A stretch of 64,000 nucleotides of DNA from Mariniblastus sp964414815. Its GTDB lineage: Bacteria; Planctomycetota; Planctomycetia; Pirellulales; Pirellulaceae. Within the stretch, counting starts at the first letter, position 1; the number at the start of each line of letters is the position of its first letter. A model generated the notes under the pieces. The model ran no database searches. It saw only the letters and a list, made by a program, of their open reading frames with translations, and was not told where the DNA came from. Shown here piece after piece: positions 8,552 through 17,075 of the stretch. Location of the stretch: NCBI GenBank assembly GCA_964414815.1, contig CAYPXY010000012.1, positions 46,891 through 110,890 on the forward strand, given 5' to 3'. A program made the translations under genes and the position numbers.

Positions 8552-11500
8552 ACTGTTCCAGCAACTTCTGGACATTGCGGACGCTGCGGAACGATCCAAC
8601 TTTCTCGATGGTATCGAACCGCCCGAACTCCGCCAACGGCTGAGTGACTTGCTTATTGCACACCAGCGCGGTACCAACTTTCTTGAAGAACCCCATCCGG
8701 CGGCGGCAGCCATACCAACGCTTGACGAAACTCAGTCCGCCGCACTCACTCATGAAGGTGCTGGAACGGTCATCGCTTCCAAATACAAACTGTTGCAACA
8801 GATTGGTGAAGGGGGCATGGGTACGGTCTGGATGGCCGATCAGACCGAGCCGGTCAAACGGCGTGTGGCGGTTAAACTGATTCGCGTCGATAAAGGCCAC
8901 TCTAAGACGATTCTCGCAAGATTCGAAGCCGAACGGCAGGCCATCGCCCTGATGGATCATCCCCACATCGCAAAACTGCTCGACGCAGGAACAACGGAAT
9001 CCGGATCGCCGTTCTTCGTCCTCGAACTGGTCAAGGGGATTCCACTCACGGATTATTGTGACGAGCACAAACTCAGTATCCCCGACCGGCTCAAACTGTT
9101 CATTCAAATCTGCGGAGCGGTCCAGCATGCCCATCAAAAAGGGATTATCCATCGCGATTTAAAACCTTCGAACATTCTGGTCGAAAGCCACGATGGCAAG
9201 CCCGTTCCGAAAGTAATCGACTTCGGGCTCGCCAAAGCCACCACCGGATTGAAGTTGACGGAGAAGTCGCTGTTCACCGGTTTTGGCTCGGTCATGGGAA
9301 CGCCGATTTACATGGCTCCTGAGCAAGCAAACTTTAGCGCGATCGATATCGACACGCGGGCGGACATCTACGCACTCGGGGCGGTGCTCTATGAATTGCT
9401 GACCGGCACAACGCCCCTGACTCGAGACACCATCAAAAAGGCACAGCTTGATGAGCTGTTGAAACTGATCCGCGAGCAAGAACCACCCACGCCATCGAGC
9501 CGATTAAGTTCTGTCGACAGCGCACCATCGGTTGCGGCCAATCGGCAGATTGAACCTACCAAGCTCAGCCGATTCATGCGAGGCGAACTCGATTGGATCA
9601 CGCTCAAGGCACTGAGCAAGGAACGCGACCGGCGGTACGAAACGGCCAACGGATTCGCGAAAGACATTGAACGCTTTCTCAATCACGAACCGGTGCAAGC
9701 AGGACCTCCAAGCACCACCTATAAGCTGAAAAAATTTGTGCGTCGCAATCGAGGAACGGTGGTTGCCACAAGTGCCATCGGAATCGCATTGCTGGCCGGA
9801 GTCATTGGCACAACATGGGGTCTGATCGAAGCCAGAAAACAGACCGCGATTGCTCAGGCCGAAACCACCGCAAAGGACGAAGCACTGGTGGCCGAAAAAT
9901 CAGCAAAAGAGCAAGTTGTCATGGAGCGAAACGCTGCGGAGCTATCTCGGCAGGCTGAGGAGCGAGAGCGCAAATTCGCTCAAGCCATCGCAGATTTCGT
10001 TCGCAACGACTTTCTTGCACTGACCAGTGTCGAGGGCCAGCACCGCTTCAGCAGAGATGAAGGAGCCGTAGGCTTGAGCAAAGACACAACACTTCGTGAA
10101 TTGCTGGACCGTGCAGCGGAAAAGCTCAAGCAGCGTCATGATCTCGATCCACAGATCGAAGCAGAACTGAACTGGATCATCGGCGTAAGCTATCGAGATG
10201 GAGGCGATGCAACGCAAGCGATCCCATTTTTGGAGCGGACAGTTGAAATTCGTAAGGATATGCTGGGGGAAGATCACGAACGTACACTCGACGCGCAAAA
10301 CAGTCTGGCAGTTGCACTTGGCGACGCGGGTAAAAATGACCTCGCTCTGCCACTGCTCGAAGTGACCCTGGAGCGGACGAAGGCAAAATTTGGCAACGAC
10401 CATCCAGACACACTTTCCAGCATGAACAATCTGGCATCGGGCTACGACGAGGTGGGTAAACTCGACCTCGCCCTGCCACTCCACAAAGAAACTCTGAAGC
10501 GGAGGAGGGCGAAACTCGGCAACGATCATCCGAGTACACTCGAAAGCATGAGCAATCTGGCGACCCATTACAAAGTTTCGGGTAAAGTTGACCTTGCACT
10601 GTCACTCTACGAAGAAACCTTGAAGCTGACAAAAGCAAGGCTCGGCGACAATCATCCAGCCACGCTGACCAGCATGAGCAATCTGGCTTTGGGCTACGGA
10701 GACGCGGGGAAATTCGACCTCGCCCTGCCACTCCTCGAAGAAACCCTGAGGCTAAGGAAGGCAATACTCGGCAACGATCATCCATCCACGCTTATCAGCA
10801 TGAATAACCTGGCATGGGGCTACAAAGTAACGGGAAAGCTCGACCTTGCCCTGCCACTGAACGAAGACACCCTGAAGCTGATGAAGGTGAAACTCGGTAA
10901 TGAACATCCAGACACACTTACCAGTATGGGTAATTTGGCAACCAGCTACCAAGCTGCGGGGAAACTCGACATCGCCCTGCCACTCTTGGAAGAAACTGTG
11001 AAACTGAGCAAATCAAAACTCGGCAACAATCATCCAGGCACACTCGTCAGCATGGGTAATCTGGCCATGGGCTACAAGGCTGCGGGAAAACACAACCTCG
11101 CCTTGCCACTCTTCGAAGAAACCCTGAAGCTGAGAAAGGAGAAGCTCGGCGACGATCATCCAGACACACTTTCCAGCATGAACAACCTGGCATTGGGCTA
11201 CCAAGCTGCGGACAAACTCGACCTTGCCCTGCCACTCTTCGAAGAAACCCTGGAGCGGACGAAAGAGAAACTTGGCGACGATCATCCAGCCACACTCGAC
11301 TGCATGAGCAATCTGGCAATGGGCTACTACTCGGTGGAAAAACACGACCTCGCACTGCCACTCTTCGAGGAAACCTTGACGCTGACAAAGGAGAAACTCG
11401 GCGACGATCATCCAGACACGCTCACCAGCATGAACAACCTGGCATGGGGATACTACGTTGTGGGCAAACTCGACCTCACCGTGCAACTCTTCGAAGAAAC

Positions 11501-12158
11501 CCTGGAGCGGAGGAAGGAGAAATTCGGCAATGATCATCCAGATACTGTCCTGAGCATGGGTTATCTGGCGTTGGTCTACGGAGCTGTCGATCGCCGTTCC
11601 GAAGCGATTGACATGTATGAACAGGCCGCCAAGGGAATTGAGAACAACCATTATCGACACTCTCATACGGACAAAATTTTGCCTGCCACCATCTATGTCT
11701 ACGAAGCCGCGCAGCAATTCGACCGAGCCGAAAGTTGGCGACGCAAGTGGTTGACCGTCGTCAAAGAACGCTCCGGTGGCGAGTCATTGGACTACGCAGG
11801 CGAGTTGGCCGCGTTGAGTCTGAACTTGTTTCAACAACAAAAATGGTCTGACGCCGAAACGACACTGCGAGAATGCCTGACCATCCGCGAGAAAATACAG
11901 CCCGATGCCTGGACGACCTTCAACACTCAATCCATGCTTGGTGAAACGCTGCTCGGCCAGAAAAAATACGCAGAGGCCGAACCGCTGCTGATCCAGGGTT
12001 ACGAAGGCATGAAAGCCCGAGAAACCTCCATTCCGACCTTTGCATCCACCGGTCTCCCCGAAGCCATCGAGCGACTGATCCTTCTCTACACCGAAACGGA
12101 TCAACCGGACGAGCTAAAAAAATGGCAAGACGAACGAGCTAAGGCGACCGGCAGATAA
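8538..12158 (+). CDS. Serine/threonine protein kinase with eleven tandem TPRs
   Basis: This is a membrane-bound Hanks-type kinase. I start it at the ATG at 8538 (MNERELFQQLLDIAD), the usual beginning of this subfamily. The kinase domain (about 80-370) has the glycine loop GEGGMGTVW (about 90), Lys in VAVKL (about 110), HRDLKPSN (about 204), DFGLAK (about 228) and MAPEQ, so it should be active. One transmembrane helix follows at about 407-430, then a charged coiled coil. Eleven 42-residue kinesin-light-chain-like TPRs occupy about 554-1017, with consensus LDLALPLFEETLKL then GDDHPDTLTSMNNLA. A more divergent tail completes the protein. The last residues and the TAA stop lie inside a palindromic repeat element, so the C-terminus has probably been rewritten. 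The partner ECF sigma gene upstream is broken. Confidence 0.92.
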   Translation: MNERELFQQLLDIADAAERSNFLDGIEPPELRQRLSDLLIAHQRGTNFLEEPHPAAAAIPTLDETQSAALTHEGAGTVIASKYKLLQQIGEGGMGTVWMADQTEPVKRRVAVKLIRVDKGHSKTILARFEAERQAIALMDHPHIAKLLDAGTTESGSPFFVLELVKGIPLTDYCDEHKLSIPDRLKLFIQICGAVQHAHQKGIIHRDLKPSNILVESHDGKPVPKVIDFGLAKATTGLKLTEKSLFTGFGSVMGTPIYMAPEQANFSAIDIDTRADIYALGAVLYELLTGTTPLTRDTIKKAQLDELLKLIREQEPPTPSSRLSSVDSAPSVAANRQIEPTKLSRFMRGELDWITLKALSKERDRRYETANGFAKDIERFLNHEPVQAGPPSTTYKLKKFVRRNRGTVVATSAIGIALLAGVIGTTWGLIEARKQTAIAQAETTAKDEALVAEKSAKEQVVMERNAAELSRQAEERERKFAQAIADFVRNDFLALTSVEGQHRFSRDEGAVGLSKDTTLRELLDRAAEKLKQRHDLDPQIEAELNWIIGVSYRDGGDATQAIPFLERTVEIRKDMLGEDHERTLDAQNSLAVALGDAGKNDLALPLLEVTLERTKAKFGNDHPDTLSSMNNLASGYDEVGKLDLALPLHKETLKRRRAKLGNDHPSTLESMSNLATHYKVSGKVDLALSLYEETLKLTKARLGDNHPATLTSMSNLALGYGDAGKFDLALPLLEETLRLRKAILGNDHPSTLISMNNLAWGYKVTGKLDLALPLNEDTLKLMKVKLGNEHPDTLTSMGNLATSYQAAGKLDIALPLLEETVKLSKSKLGNNHPGTLVSMGNLAMGYKAAGKHNLALPLFEETLKLRKEKLGDDHPDTLSSMNNLALGYQAADKLDLALPLFEETLERTKEKLGDDHPATLDCMSNLAMGYYSVEKHDLALPLFEETLTLTKEKLGDDHPDTLTSMNNLAWGYYVVGKLDLTVQLFEETLERRKEKFGNDHPDTVLSMGYLALVYGAVDRRSEAIDMYEQAAKGIENNHYRHSHTDKILPATIYVYEAAQQFDRAESWRRKWLTVVKERSGGESLDYAGELAALSLNLFQQQKWSDAETTLRECLTIREKIQPDAWTTFNTQSMLGETLLGQKKYAEAEPLLIQGYEGMKARETSIPTFASTGLPEAIERLILLYTETDQPDELKKWQDERAKATGR
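10204..11590 (+). repeat. In-frame tandem repeat array, 11 units of about 126 bp
   Basis: Within the kinase gene the TPR units repeat every 126 bases. Inner units 8-10 are the most alike, sharing long identical stretches such as the codons for LALPLFEETL and KLGDDHP. This suggests recent expansion by unequal recombination. The opposite strand is open over long distances here only because of the repeat's codon bias. Confidence 0.9.
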
Positions 12159-12256
12159 AAAGCTACCCTAGTGTAGGCGAGTCTCTCCGAGACTCGCAAC
12201 TGAGCACCTGGGAAACACAATATTGCTTGGGTAAACTTTTACCTGCCGGTCGCCTA
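12140..12256. repeat. TA-ended palindromic element, family AGGCGACCGGCAG, copy A
   Basis: The 117-bp element begins TAAGGCGACCGGCAGATAAA and ends with the complement, TTTTACCTGCCGGTCGCCTA. It has an inner hairpin around GGCGAGTCTCTCCGAGACTCG. Full copies occur at 25860-25977, 27153-27268 and 51843-51959, with a half copy at 50065-50091. Here the left arm encodes the last five residues and the TAA stop of the kinase. The convergent amidohydrolase gene ends 22 bases past the right arm. Confidence 0.9.
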
Positions 12257-12277
12257 AATTCGACGAAAAATAGCGGT

Positions 12278-13543
12278 TCAAACGACCCTCGCACATCGAC
12301 TATTGCTGGCCAACAGCCAGTCCAAGTTGCTGGTTGTGAAGTCCGGGCTGTGGACCGCACAAAGGCTCGCGTTCTTTCCTACTTGCAACGAACCCAACTT
12401 TGCATCGCAGCCTAATGCCATCGCTCCGCTCAGGGTTCCCATCCTGAGAATCTCCAGCGGTTCAATCCATGATTCCCGTTCGGAAATATGTTGAAGCTCC
12501 GCAAACAAATTCAGATCGGGATTGCTGGCCCGTGAATCGGTGCCGATCGCCAGATTGATTCCTCGCGAACAAATTTCGTCCAGCGGATAGGGACGATGAT
12601 CGAAATATGAGTGTGTTCGCGGACAGTATACCATCGACATTTTGTGCGACCGACCGGCGATAAAATCCAGCTCATCGTTGGTCAAATAGTTTCCGTGTAC
12701 CACCAGTGATCGCTTGCACTGGCTCAGTACCTTCAGAATGTCTGCGGTGCTCATCGGCGGCAGGAAGCTGGGTCGATCAAACAGCCCCAGTTCTTCCAGA
12801 AACTCCACAAATGGACCTGTTTGCGCCTCCAGTAACTCCCGTTCGGCCTCCGTTTCCGCAAGGTGCATGGCAAGCGGCCGTTCCCACTGAATCGACAATT
12901 CGATCAAACGGGCCAGCAGTTCGCGATGAACGGAATATGGAGCATGAGGACTGACTCCCCGCGAAATCTCCGAACCCCCATTTTGCACCGCTCGGAAATC
13001 GGACTTCAGAAAACTCTCGACCGGTGTGATTCTTGCGGGAATATCCTGCACTGACCGTCCAAGCTGCTCATGAAACACCACGACGTCCATCGGCATGGAC
13101 TGTCCTCGATTCGACTGTCCCCAGTTCGAGTAGTCTGAAAGCTCTACGGGAGAGGTTGCAATCTCCCCCAGACAACCGACCCCCGCATCGTACGACTCGC
13201 GCAAACCGCGTTCGATGGCTGACTTCTTGGTTGCAGCGTCGGTCTTTGCTTCGAGTCGAGCGCGAATGACTTCGCGAAGCCACTGCGTAAACTCCATCCC
13301 GCGAGTACCAAGCGGCTGCTCCAGATGACTAAACTCAAGGTGCGTGTGAGCATTGACCAGCCCAGGCATCAGCGCGACGTCGCCCAGATCGATCACCTTA
13401 CAGCCCGATGTTCCCATCGAGCTTCTCCATGGGCCGAGAGAAACGATCTTTCTCTCGACTACGGAAACCGCGCCGTCCACAAAAGGACGCCCCTCAATCG
13501 GCAGTACAAGCGAGGCTCGATAAATCGTTTCGGTTTGGGACAT
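12278..13543 (-). CDS. Amidohydrolase (Atz/Trz-like, cytosine/chlorohydrolase superfamily)
   Basis: This 421-residue metal-dependent hydrolase belongs to the TIM-barrel amidohydrolase superfamily. The first metal motif is VNAHTHLEFSH (about residues 61-71), a later His lies in SPHAPYSVH, and another in MHLAETEAE. The fourth-strand Asp is in IGTDSRASN, typical of deaminase/chlorohydrolase branches with one metal ion. The substrate cannot be told; aminohydrolysis of a purine- or guanidine-like compound is the family norm. Its ATG lies 50 bases inside the 3' end of the upstream permease gene, so the two are probably co-transcribed. Confidence 0.85.
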   Translation of the reverse strand: MSQTETIYRASLVLPIEGRPFVDGAVSVVERKIVSLGPWRSSMGTSGCKVIDLGDVALMPGLVNAHTHLEFSHLEQPLGTRGMEFTQWLREVIRARLEAKTDAATKKSAIERGLRESYDAGVGCLGEIATSPVELSDYSNWGQSNRGQSMPMDVVVFHEQLGRSVQDIPARITPVESFLKSDFRAVQNGGSEISRGVSPHAPYSVHRELLARLIELSIQWERPLAMHLAETEAERELLEAQTGPFVEFLEELGLFDRPSFLPPMSTADILKVLSQCKRSLVVHGNYLTNDELDFIAGRSHKMSMVYCPRTHSYFDHRPYPLDEICSRGINLAIGTDSRASNPDLNLFAELQHISERESWIEPLEILRMGTLSGAMALGCDAKLGSLQVGKNASLCAVHSPDFTTSNLDWLLASNSRCARVV

Positions 13544-15836
13544 GGGTGGTTTGTCTCTTTTCCATCTTGGGCAACTCCCAGAACCATACCATCAACGCCA
13601 ATCCAATCAAGCCCATCAAGATTCCGGCCGACACATTGTATTGATAGCCGCCCCCCTCGACCGAGTCAAATACGCGGCGAAGTAGAAATGAATTTTCCAC
13701 AACCCCCGTGTTCAAATGACCCAGCAGCACCGCCATGCTGTTGTGAACCGCATGGAACAGAATGCACGGAACCACCGATCGCGTTTGAACGGCGATGATT
13801 CCCAATACGATTCCAACAAAAAACGTCACGACCGTCTGGTGAATCACCGAGTGCGTGATGCCAAACAGCAGGCTGGCCAGTAAAATCGCCTGCCACTTGC
13901 TTTTGAGCGACTCCAGCCCTGACAAAATAAACCCGCGAAACCCCAGCTCCTCAATGACGGCAGGAGCGAGTGCAAAAACCAGCAACGTCGCCCAAAGTCC
14001 GGGGGAGTCTGCAAAAATTTTGGACGCCAGTTGCTCAAACGCCATCAAACTGCTTGTCGGTGGGTAAATCTCGATCACCCATTTCGACAGCCATGCAAAC
14101 AACGGATTCAAAAAGATCGCCGCCAGTATCGCCGCGCTCGCCATCGGCAGCGAACAGGGATTCAGTCTCAGCGACTGCCGGACATTGCGAGTCAACACCA
14201 GTGCCATCAGGACGACAGGAATCAAAATGGAGGCCACCAAGGTGATCACCGCCTGAACCGCGAAATCCGAAAATCCGCGAGGCATAAAACCCGCGAACCC
14301 GACAAAGAATTTACAAACCAGAATCGTCACGCCGCACAAAATTGCCTGTCCAAACGTCGGCAGCAATTCGCGATCGCGCCGCAACGACTTGAACCAAACC
14401 TGTAGCCCAAACTGTTCACTTGGCCGAAACAGAATGGATTCGCTGTTGAACTGGTAGATCACCCATTTGACCGCGAACCAGCAACAAGCAAACGTCACCA
14501 CGCAAACGGGAGCCACAAACGGCAGGACGTTCATGGAGTGGCCCTCGATCAGACTGCGCAGCAGCATAATCAGCCCCGTAACAGGAATGAAACTGGTGCC
14601 AATGTCCAGCTTCGACGCCGGCAAGACGGGAATCATCATCAATGGCAGCGACACCATGATCAACGGAACCAGATAGTACTGCCCTTCCTTGCTGCTGCGG
14701 GCAAAGGCGGCCGTGGCCAGCGCAATCGCACTGAACAGAGCGGAGATCGGAATCAAGGCGATCATCAACCACCCGAAACTCCCCAGAGACGGGAATCCAA
14801 TCGGCACACCCGCCAGACCGGCAGTGAGCTTGGACGCGACGAAAATACCGGTGAAGGCCATGCTGAACAAATTGAGTAGTGACGTGGCGTAGCTGAAGCT
14901 CATCACCGTCAACAGTTTGCCGAGCGCGATTTCGCTGCGCGCGGCAGGGCTGCTCAGTAACGTCTCAAAGGTTCCGCGTTCTTTCTCGCCGGCACACAAA
15001 TCAATCGCCGGGTAAAACGCGCCCGTCAACGCCCAGATCACAACCACGAACGGCAAAATTTTTGACCACATCGCGGCCTTGGCAACTTTTGTGTCCGAGA
15101 TGTCGGCTTGCTCGATCGCGACTCCGTGGATCGCGGACTCGGAAGCGCTGTACCGTTTCAAGAGCTCCCGCGAGTGCTCTCGTTCCCAACGGGAAAGCAA
15201 CTGACTGACACGAGCCGCGCCCGAGCGGGACTGATCGTTCGCCGAGTTGACGAAAATAAATGCCTTATTCGGTCTGGAACTTTCGGTACGCACAATATCC
15301 GGCGCATCGTCCGGCGCTTTCAATCCGGACAGATTGACTTCGGATTCCGAGCGATCGTCCTGAGCACTCGGTTCCAACTCCCGATCCACAAGCGGTTCGC
15401 CATCGAGCGGACCAGACAGGTACACGGCCAGATCGACTTTCCGCCGGGCAAGCTCCATTTGAACCAGTTGATTCGCCAGTGTCTCACCATTCTCCATCCG
15501 TGATAGTTTGAGATACTGATCGACAATCAGACGAAAATCCTTCGAATCCGTGGGGGAACAACGAAATTCAAGCATCACGCGATCTGCCGGTTCGATCCAA
15601 GCTTCATTGACCGCACCATCGATGAGAATCGGGGGGTGCTGCGGCAGGTACTGCTCATTGATCAGCCACACCCGCGAAGGTTGTTTCCGCATGAACTGAC
15701 CGACCTGCAACATGGCCGTTCCCATCAACGGATACAGCAACATCGGCATGATCGCGACGGTAAAAATCGTCCGACGATCGCGCAATTGGTCGCGAAGCTC
15801 GCGTGAAAAAATCTGTTTAACGTTGGTCCACTTCAT
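13494..15836 (-). CDS. ABC-2 type permease fused to CPBP intramembrane protease
   Basis: This 780-residue protein joins two modules. Residues 1 to about 420 form a NatB/ABC-2 permease: one N-terminal helix (IFTVAIMPMLLYPLM), a large extracytoplasmic domain (about 45-260), and then several helices including the conserved EKERGTFETLLSSPAARSE loop. Residues about 500-740 form a CPBP (Abi/CAAX-protease-like) domain with all three motifs: EELGFR (about 627), FGITH and HAVHN. It overlaps the ATPase gene by four bases, so they form one transporter. Function is inferred as sodium or small-molecule export like NatAB; what the protease part cleaves is unknown. Confidence 0.88.
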   Translation of the reverse strand: MKWTNVKQIFSRELRDQLRDRRTIFTVAIMPMLLYPLMGTAMLQVGQFMRKQPSRVWLINEQYLPQHPPILIDGAVNEAWIEPADRVMLEFRCSPTDSKDFRLIVDQYLKLSRMENGETLANQLVQMELARRKVDLAVYLSGPLDGEPLVDRELEPSAQDDRSESEVNLSGLKAPDDAPDIVRTESSRPNKAFIFVNSANDQSRSGAARVSQLLSRWEREHSRELLKRYSASESAIHGVAIEQADISDTKVAKAAMWSKILPFVVVIWALTGAFYPAIDLCAGEKERGTFETLLSSPAARSEIALGKLLTVMSFSYATSLLNLFSMAFTGIFVASKLTAGLAGVPIGFPSLGSFGWLMIALIPISALFSAIALATAAFARSSKEGQYYLVPLIMVSLPLMMIPVLPASKLDIGTSFIPVTGLIMLLRSLIEGHSMNVLPFVAPVCVVTFACCWFAVKWVIYQFNSESILFRPSEQFGLQVWFKSLRRDRELLPTFGQAILCGVTILVCKFFVGFAGFMPRGFSDFAVQAVITLVASILIPVVLMALVLTRNVRQSLRLNPCSLPMASAAILAAIFLNPLFAWLSKWVIEIYPPTSSLMAFEQLASKIFADSPGLWATLLVFALAPAVIEELGFRGFILSGLESLKSKWQAILLASLLFGITHSVIHQTVVTFFVGIVLGIIAVQTRSVVPCILFHAVHNSMAVLLGHLNTGVVENSFLLRRVFDSVEGGGYQYNVSAGILMGLIGLALMVWFWELPKMEKRQTTHVPNRNDLSSLACTAD

Positions 15837-16648
15837 GGGTTCGTTGCGAGTTGCGGGTTGCGGGTTGCGGGTTGTTCCTGAGCTTCAAAAAAATCTCCGC
15901 GATGATGTTCGCGTTCGGAATCGGAGATCAATTGATAGAACAGTTCCTCCAAATCGTCTTGTTTAAATTGTTCTGAAAGGCTTTCGATTGATCCCTGTGC
16001 CAAAATATGTCCGCGATTCATGATCGCAACGTGATCGCAAAGTCGTCTGACTTCGGTCATGATGTGAGACGAAAAAATAATGCACTTGCCGAAATCACGA
16101 AGCTGTTCGACGGTCCTTAAAACCTCTCTCGCGACCACAATGTCGAGTCCCGAGGTGGCTTCATCAAAGACCAGTACCGGAGGATTGTGAACCATGGCCC
16201 GTGCGATGGAGACTTTCTGCTTCATGCCGGTCGACATTTTGCTGCCAAGCGTATTACGAATTTCGTTCATCTGAAAGCGCTCAAACAGGTATTCCATTCG
16301 CCGCTGCAGCGTCTCTTCGTCGATTCCATAGAGACGGCCAAAATACTGGACCATCTCCCAGGCCGTCATCCGGTCGTAGATCGCCGTATTCATCGATACG
16401 AAACCGATCTGATAGCGGACTTGTTCCGGGTGGGTCGAGACGTCGAATCCATTGACGATGGCCGTACCTCGGGTGGGGCGAAGAACGGTGCTGAGAATTC
16501 GCAGCGCGGTTGTCTTACCGGCGCCGTTTGGCCCCAGGAGTCCAAATATTTGTCCCGGCATGGCGTCAAAACTGATGCCACCGAGCGCCACAAAGGTCCC
16601 CGCTTGAAGATCCTGATAAGTTTTACAAAGTTGCCGGACGTGAATCAT
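15833..16648 (-). CDS. ABC transporter ATP-binding protein (NatA-like)
   Basis: This is the ATPase partner of the following permease. It has Walker A LLGPNGAGKTTAL, the signature MSTGMKQK in place of the canonical LSGGQ, Walker B PVLVFDEATSGLD, and the H-loop FSSHIM. I start it at the ATG at 16648 (MIHVRQLCKTYQ); an in-frame ATG 33 bases further upstream would add 11 residues outside the family pattern. The last residues, QPATRNPQLATNP, are encoded by an imperfect 7-base tandem repeat at 15843-15874, so the C-terminus looks like recently acquired sequence. Confidence 0.9.
   Translation of the reverse strand: MIHVRQLCKTYQDLQAGTFVALGGISFDAMPGQIFGLLGPNGAGKTTALRILSTVLRPTRGTAIVNGFDVSTHPEQVRYQIGFVSMNTAIYDRMTAWEMVQYFGRLYGIDEETLQRRMEYLFERFQMNEIRNTLGSKMSTGMKQKVSIARAMVHNPPVLVFDEATSGLDIVVAREVLRTVEQLRDFGKCIIFSSHIMTEVRRLCDHVAIMNRGHILAQGSIESLSEQFKQDDLEELFYQLISDSEREHHRGDFFEAQEQPATRNPQLATNP
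15843..15874. repeat. Heptamer tandem repeat GTTGCGA/GTTGCGG inside a coding end
   Basis: About four copies of a 7-base unit (GTTGCGA or GTTGCGG) follow each other. The same unit is found at 41644-41669 and 63920-63937. Here it lies inside the 3' end of the ABC ATPase gene and is translated. Confidence 0.8.
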
Positions 16649-16896
16649 AAAGGGGTATCCCAACGACTTTTGCCAAGTCAATCGGTTGCAACGGTTGTCT
16701 TAAAAAGGTTGGCGATCTCCGACGCAGCCGGTCGAAAACCTACGAAGTAAACAGAATTGTAGGTCAGGATAATGCACGTGCCGACAATCCAATCCGGACA
16801 ATAGCGATTGTGCGGATGATGAGGAATTGACCGCGAATACTCACGGCAGTTGCACCCAATAAAACACCTGCAACCCGACGGGCCGGCGGCTATTTA

Positions 16897-17000
16897 TGGA
16901 GTGCGGGACTCTTGTACCGCTTTGGATATTTGGATTTCATCGGTGGTCCAAACCGTCCGAAGCCATAGAAACGACAGCGGTACAAGAGTCCCGCACTCCA
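16897..17000. repeat. Palindromic MITE-like element, family TGGAGTGCGGGAC, copy 2 (complete)
   Basis: This is a 104-bp element with perfect 25-base terminal inverted repeats (TGGAGTGCGGGACTCTTGTA then CCGCT, and its complement). A non-palindromic core of about 54 bases lies between. It lies in the 394-base gap between the divergently transcribed ABC ATPase and AAA ATPase genes. The short core has no coding capacity, so mobility would need a transposase in trans. Nothing else is seen in 16682-17075. Confidence 0.9.
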
Positions 17001-17075
17001 TAGAGGCTAAACGGTTCCATTTCCCGTGAACGGTTACATCTCACGAACTCGATCACCTTTTTTCCCAGCCCACCG

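Noticed and set aside
10204..11590. CRISPR-like regular repeats
   Set aside because: The 126-base period is in-frame TPR coding sequence, without constant repeats separated by unique spacers.
9942..11717. Long open frames on the minus strand opposite the TPR repeats (about 200-234 codons each)
   Set aside because: They mirror the repeated codon pattern of the kinase's TPR array and encode low-complexity repeats without family resemblance.
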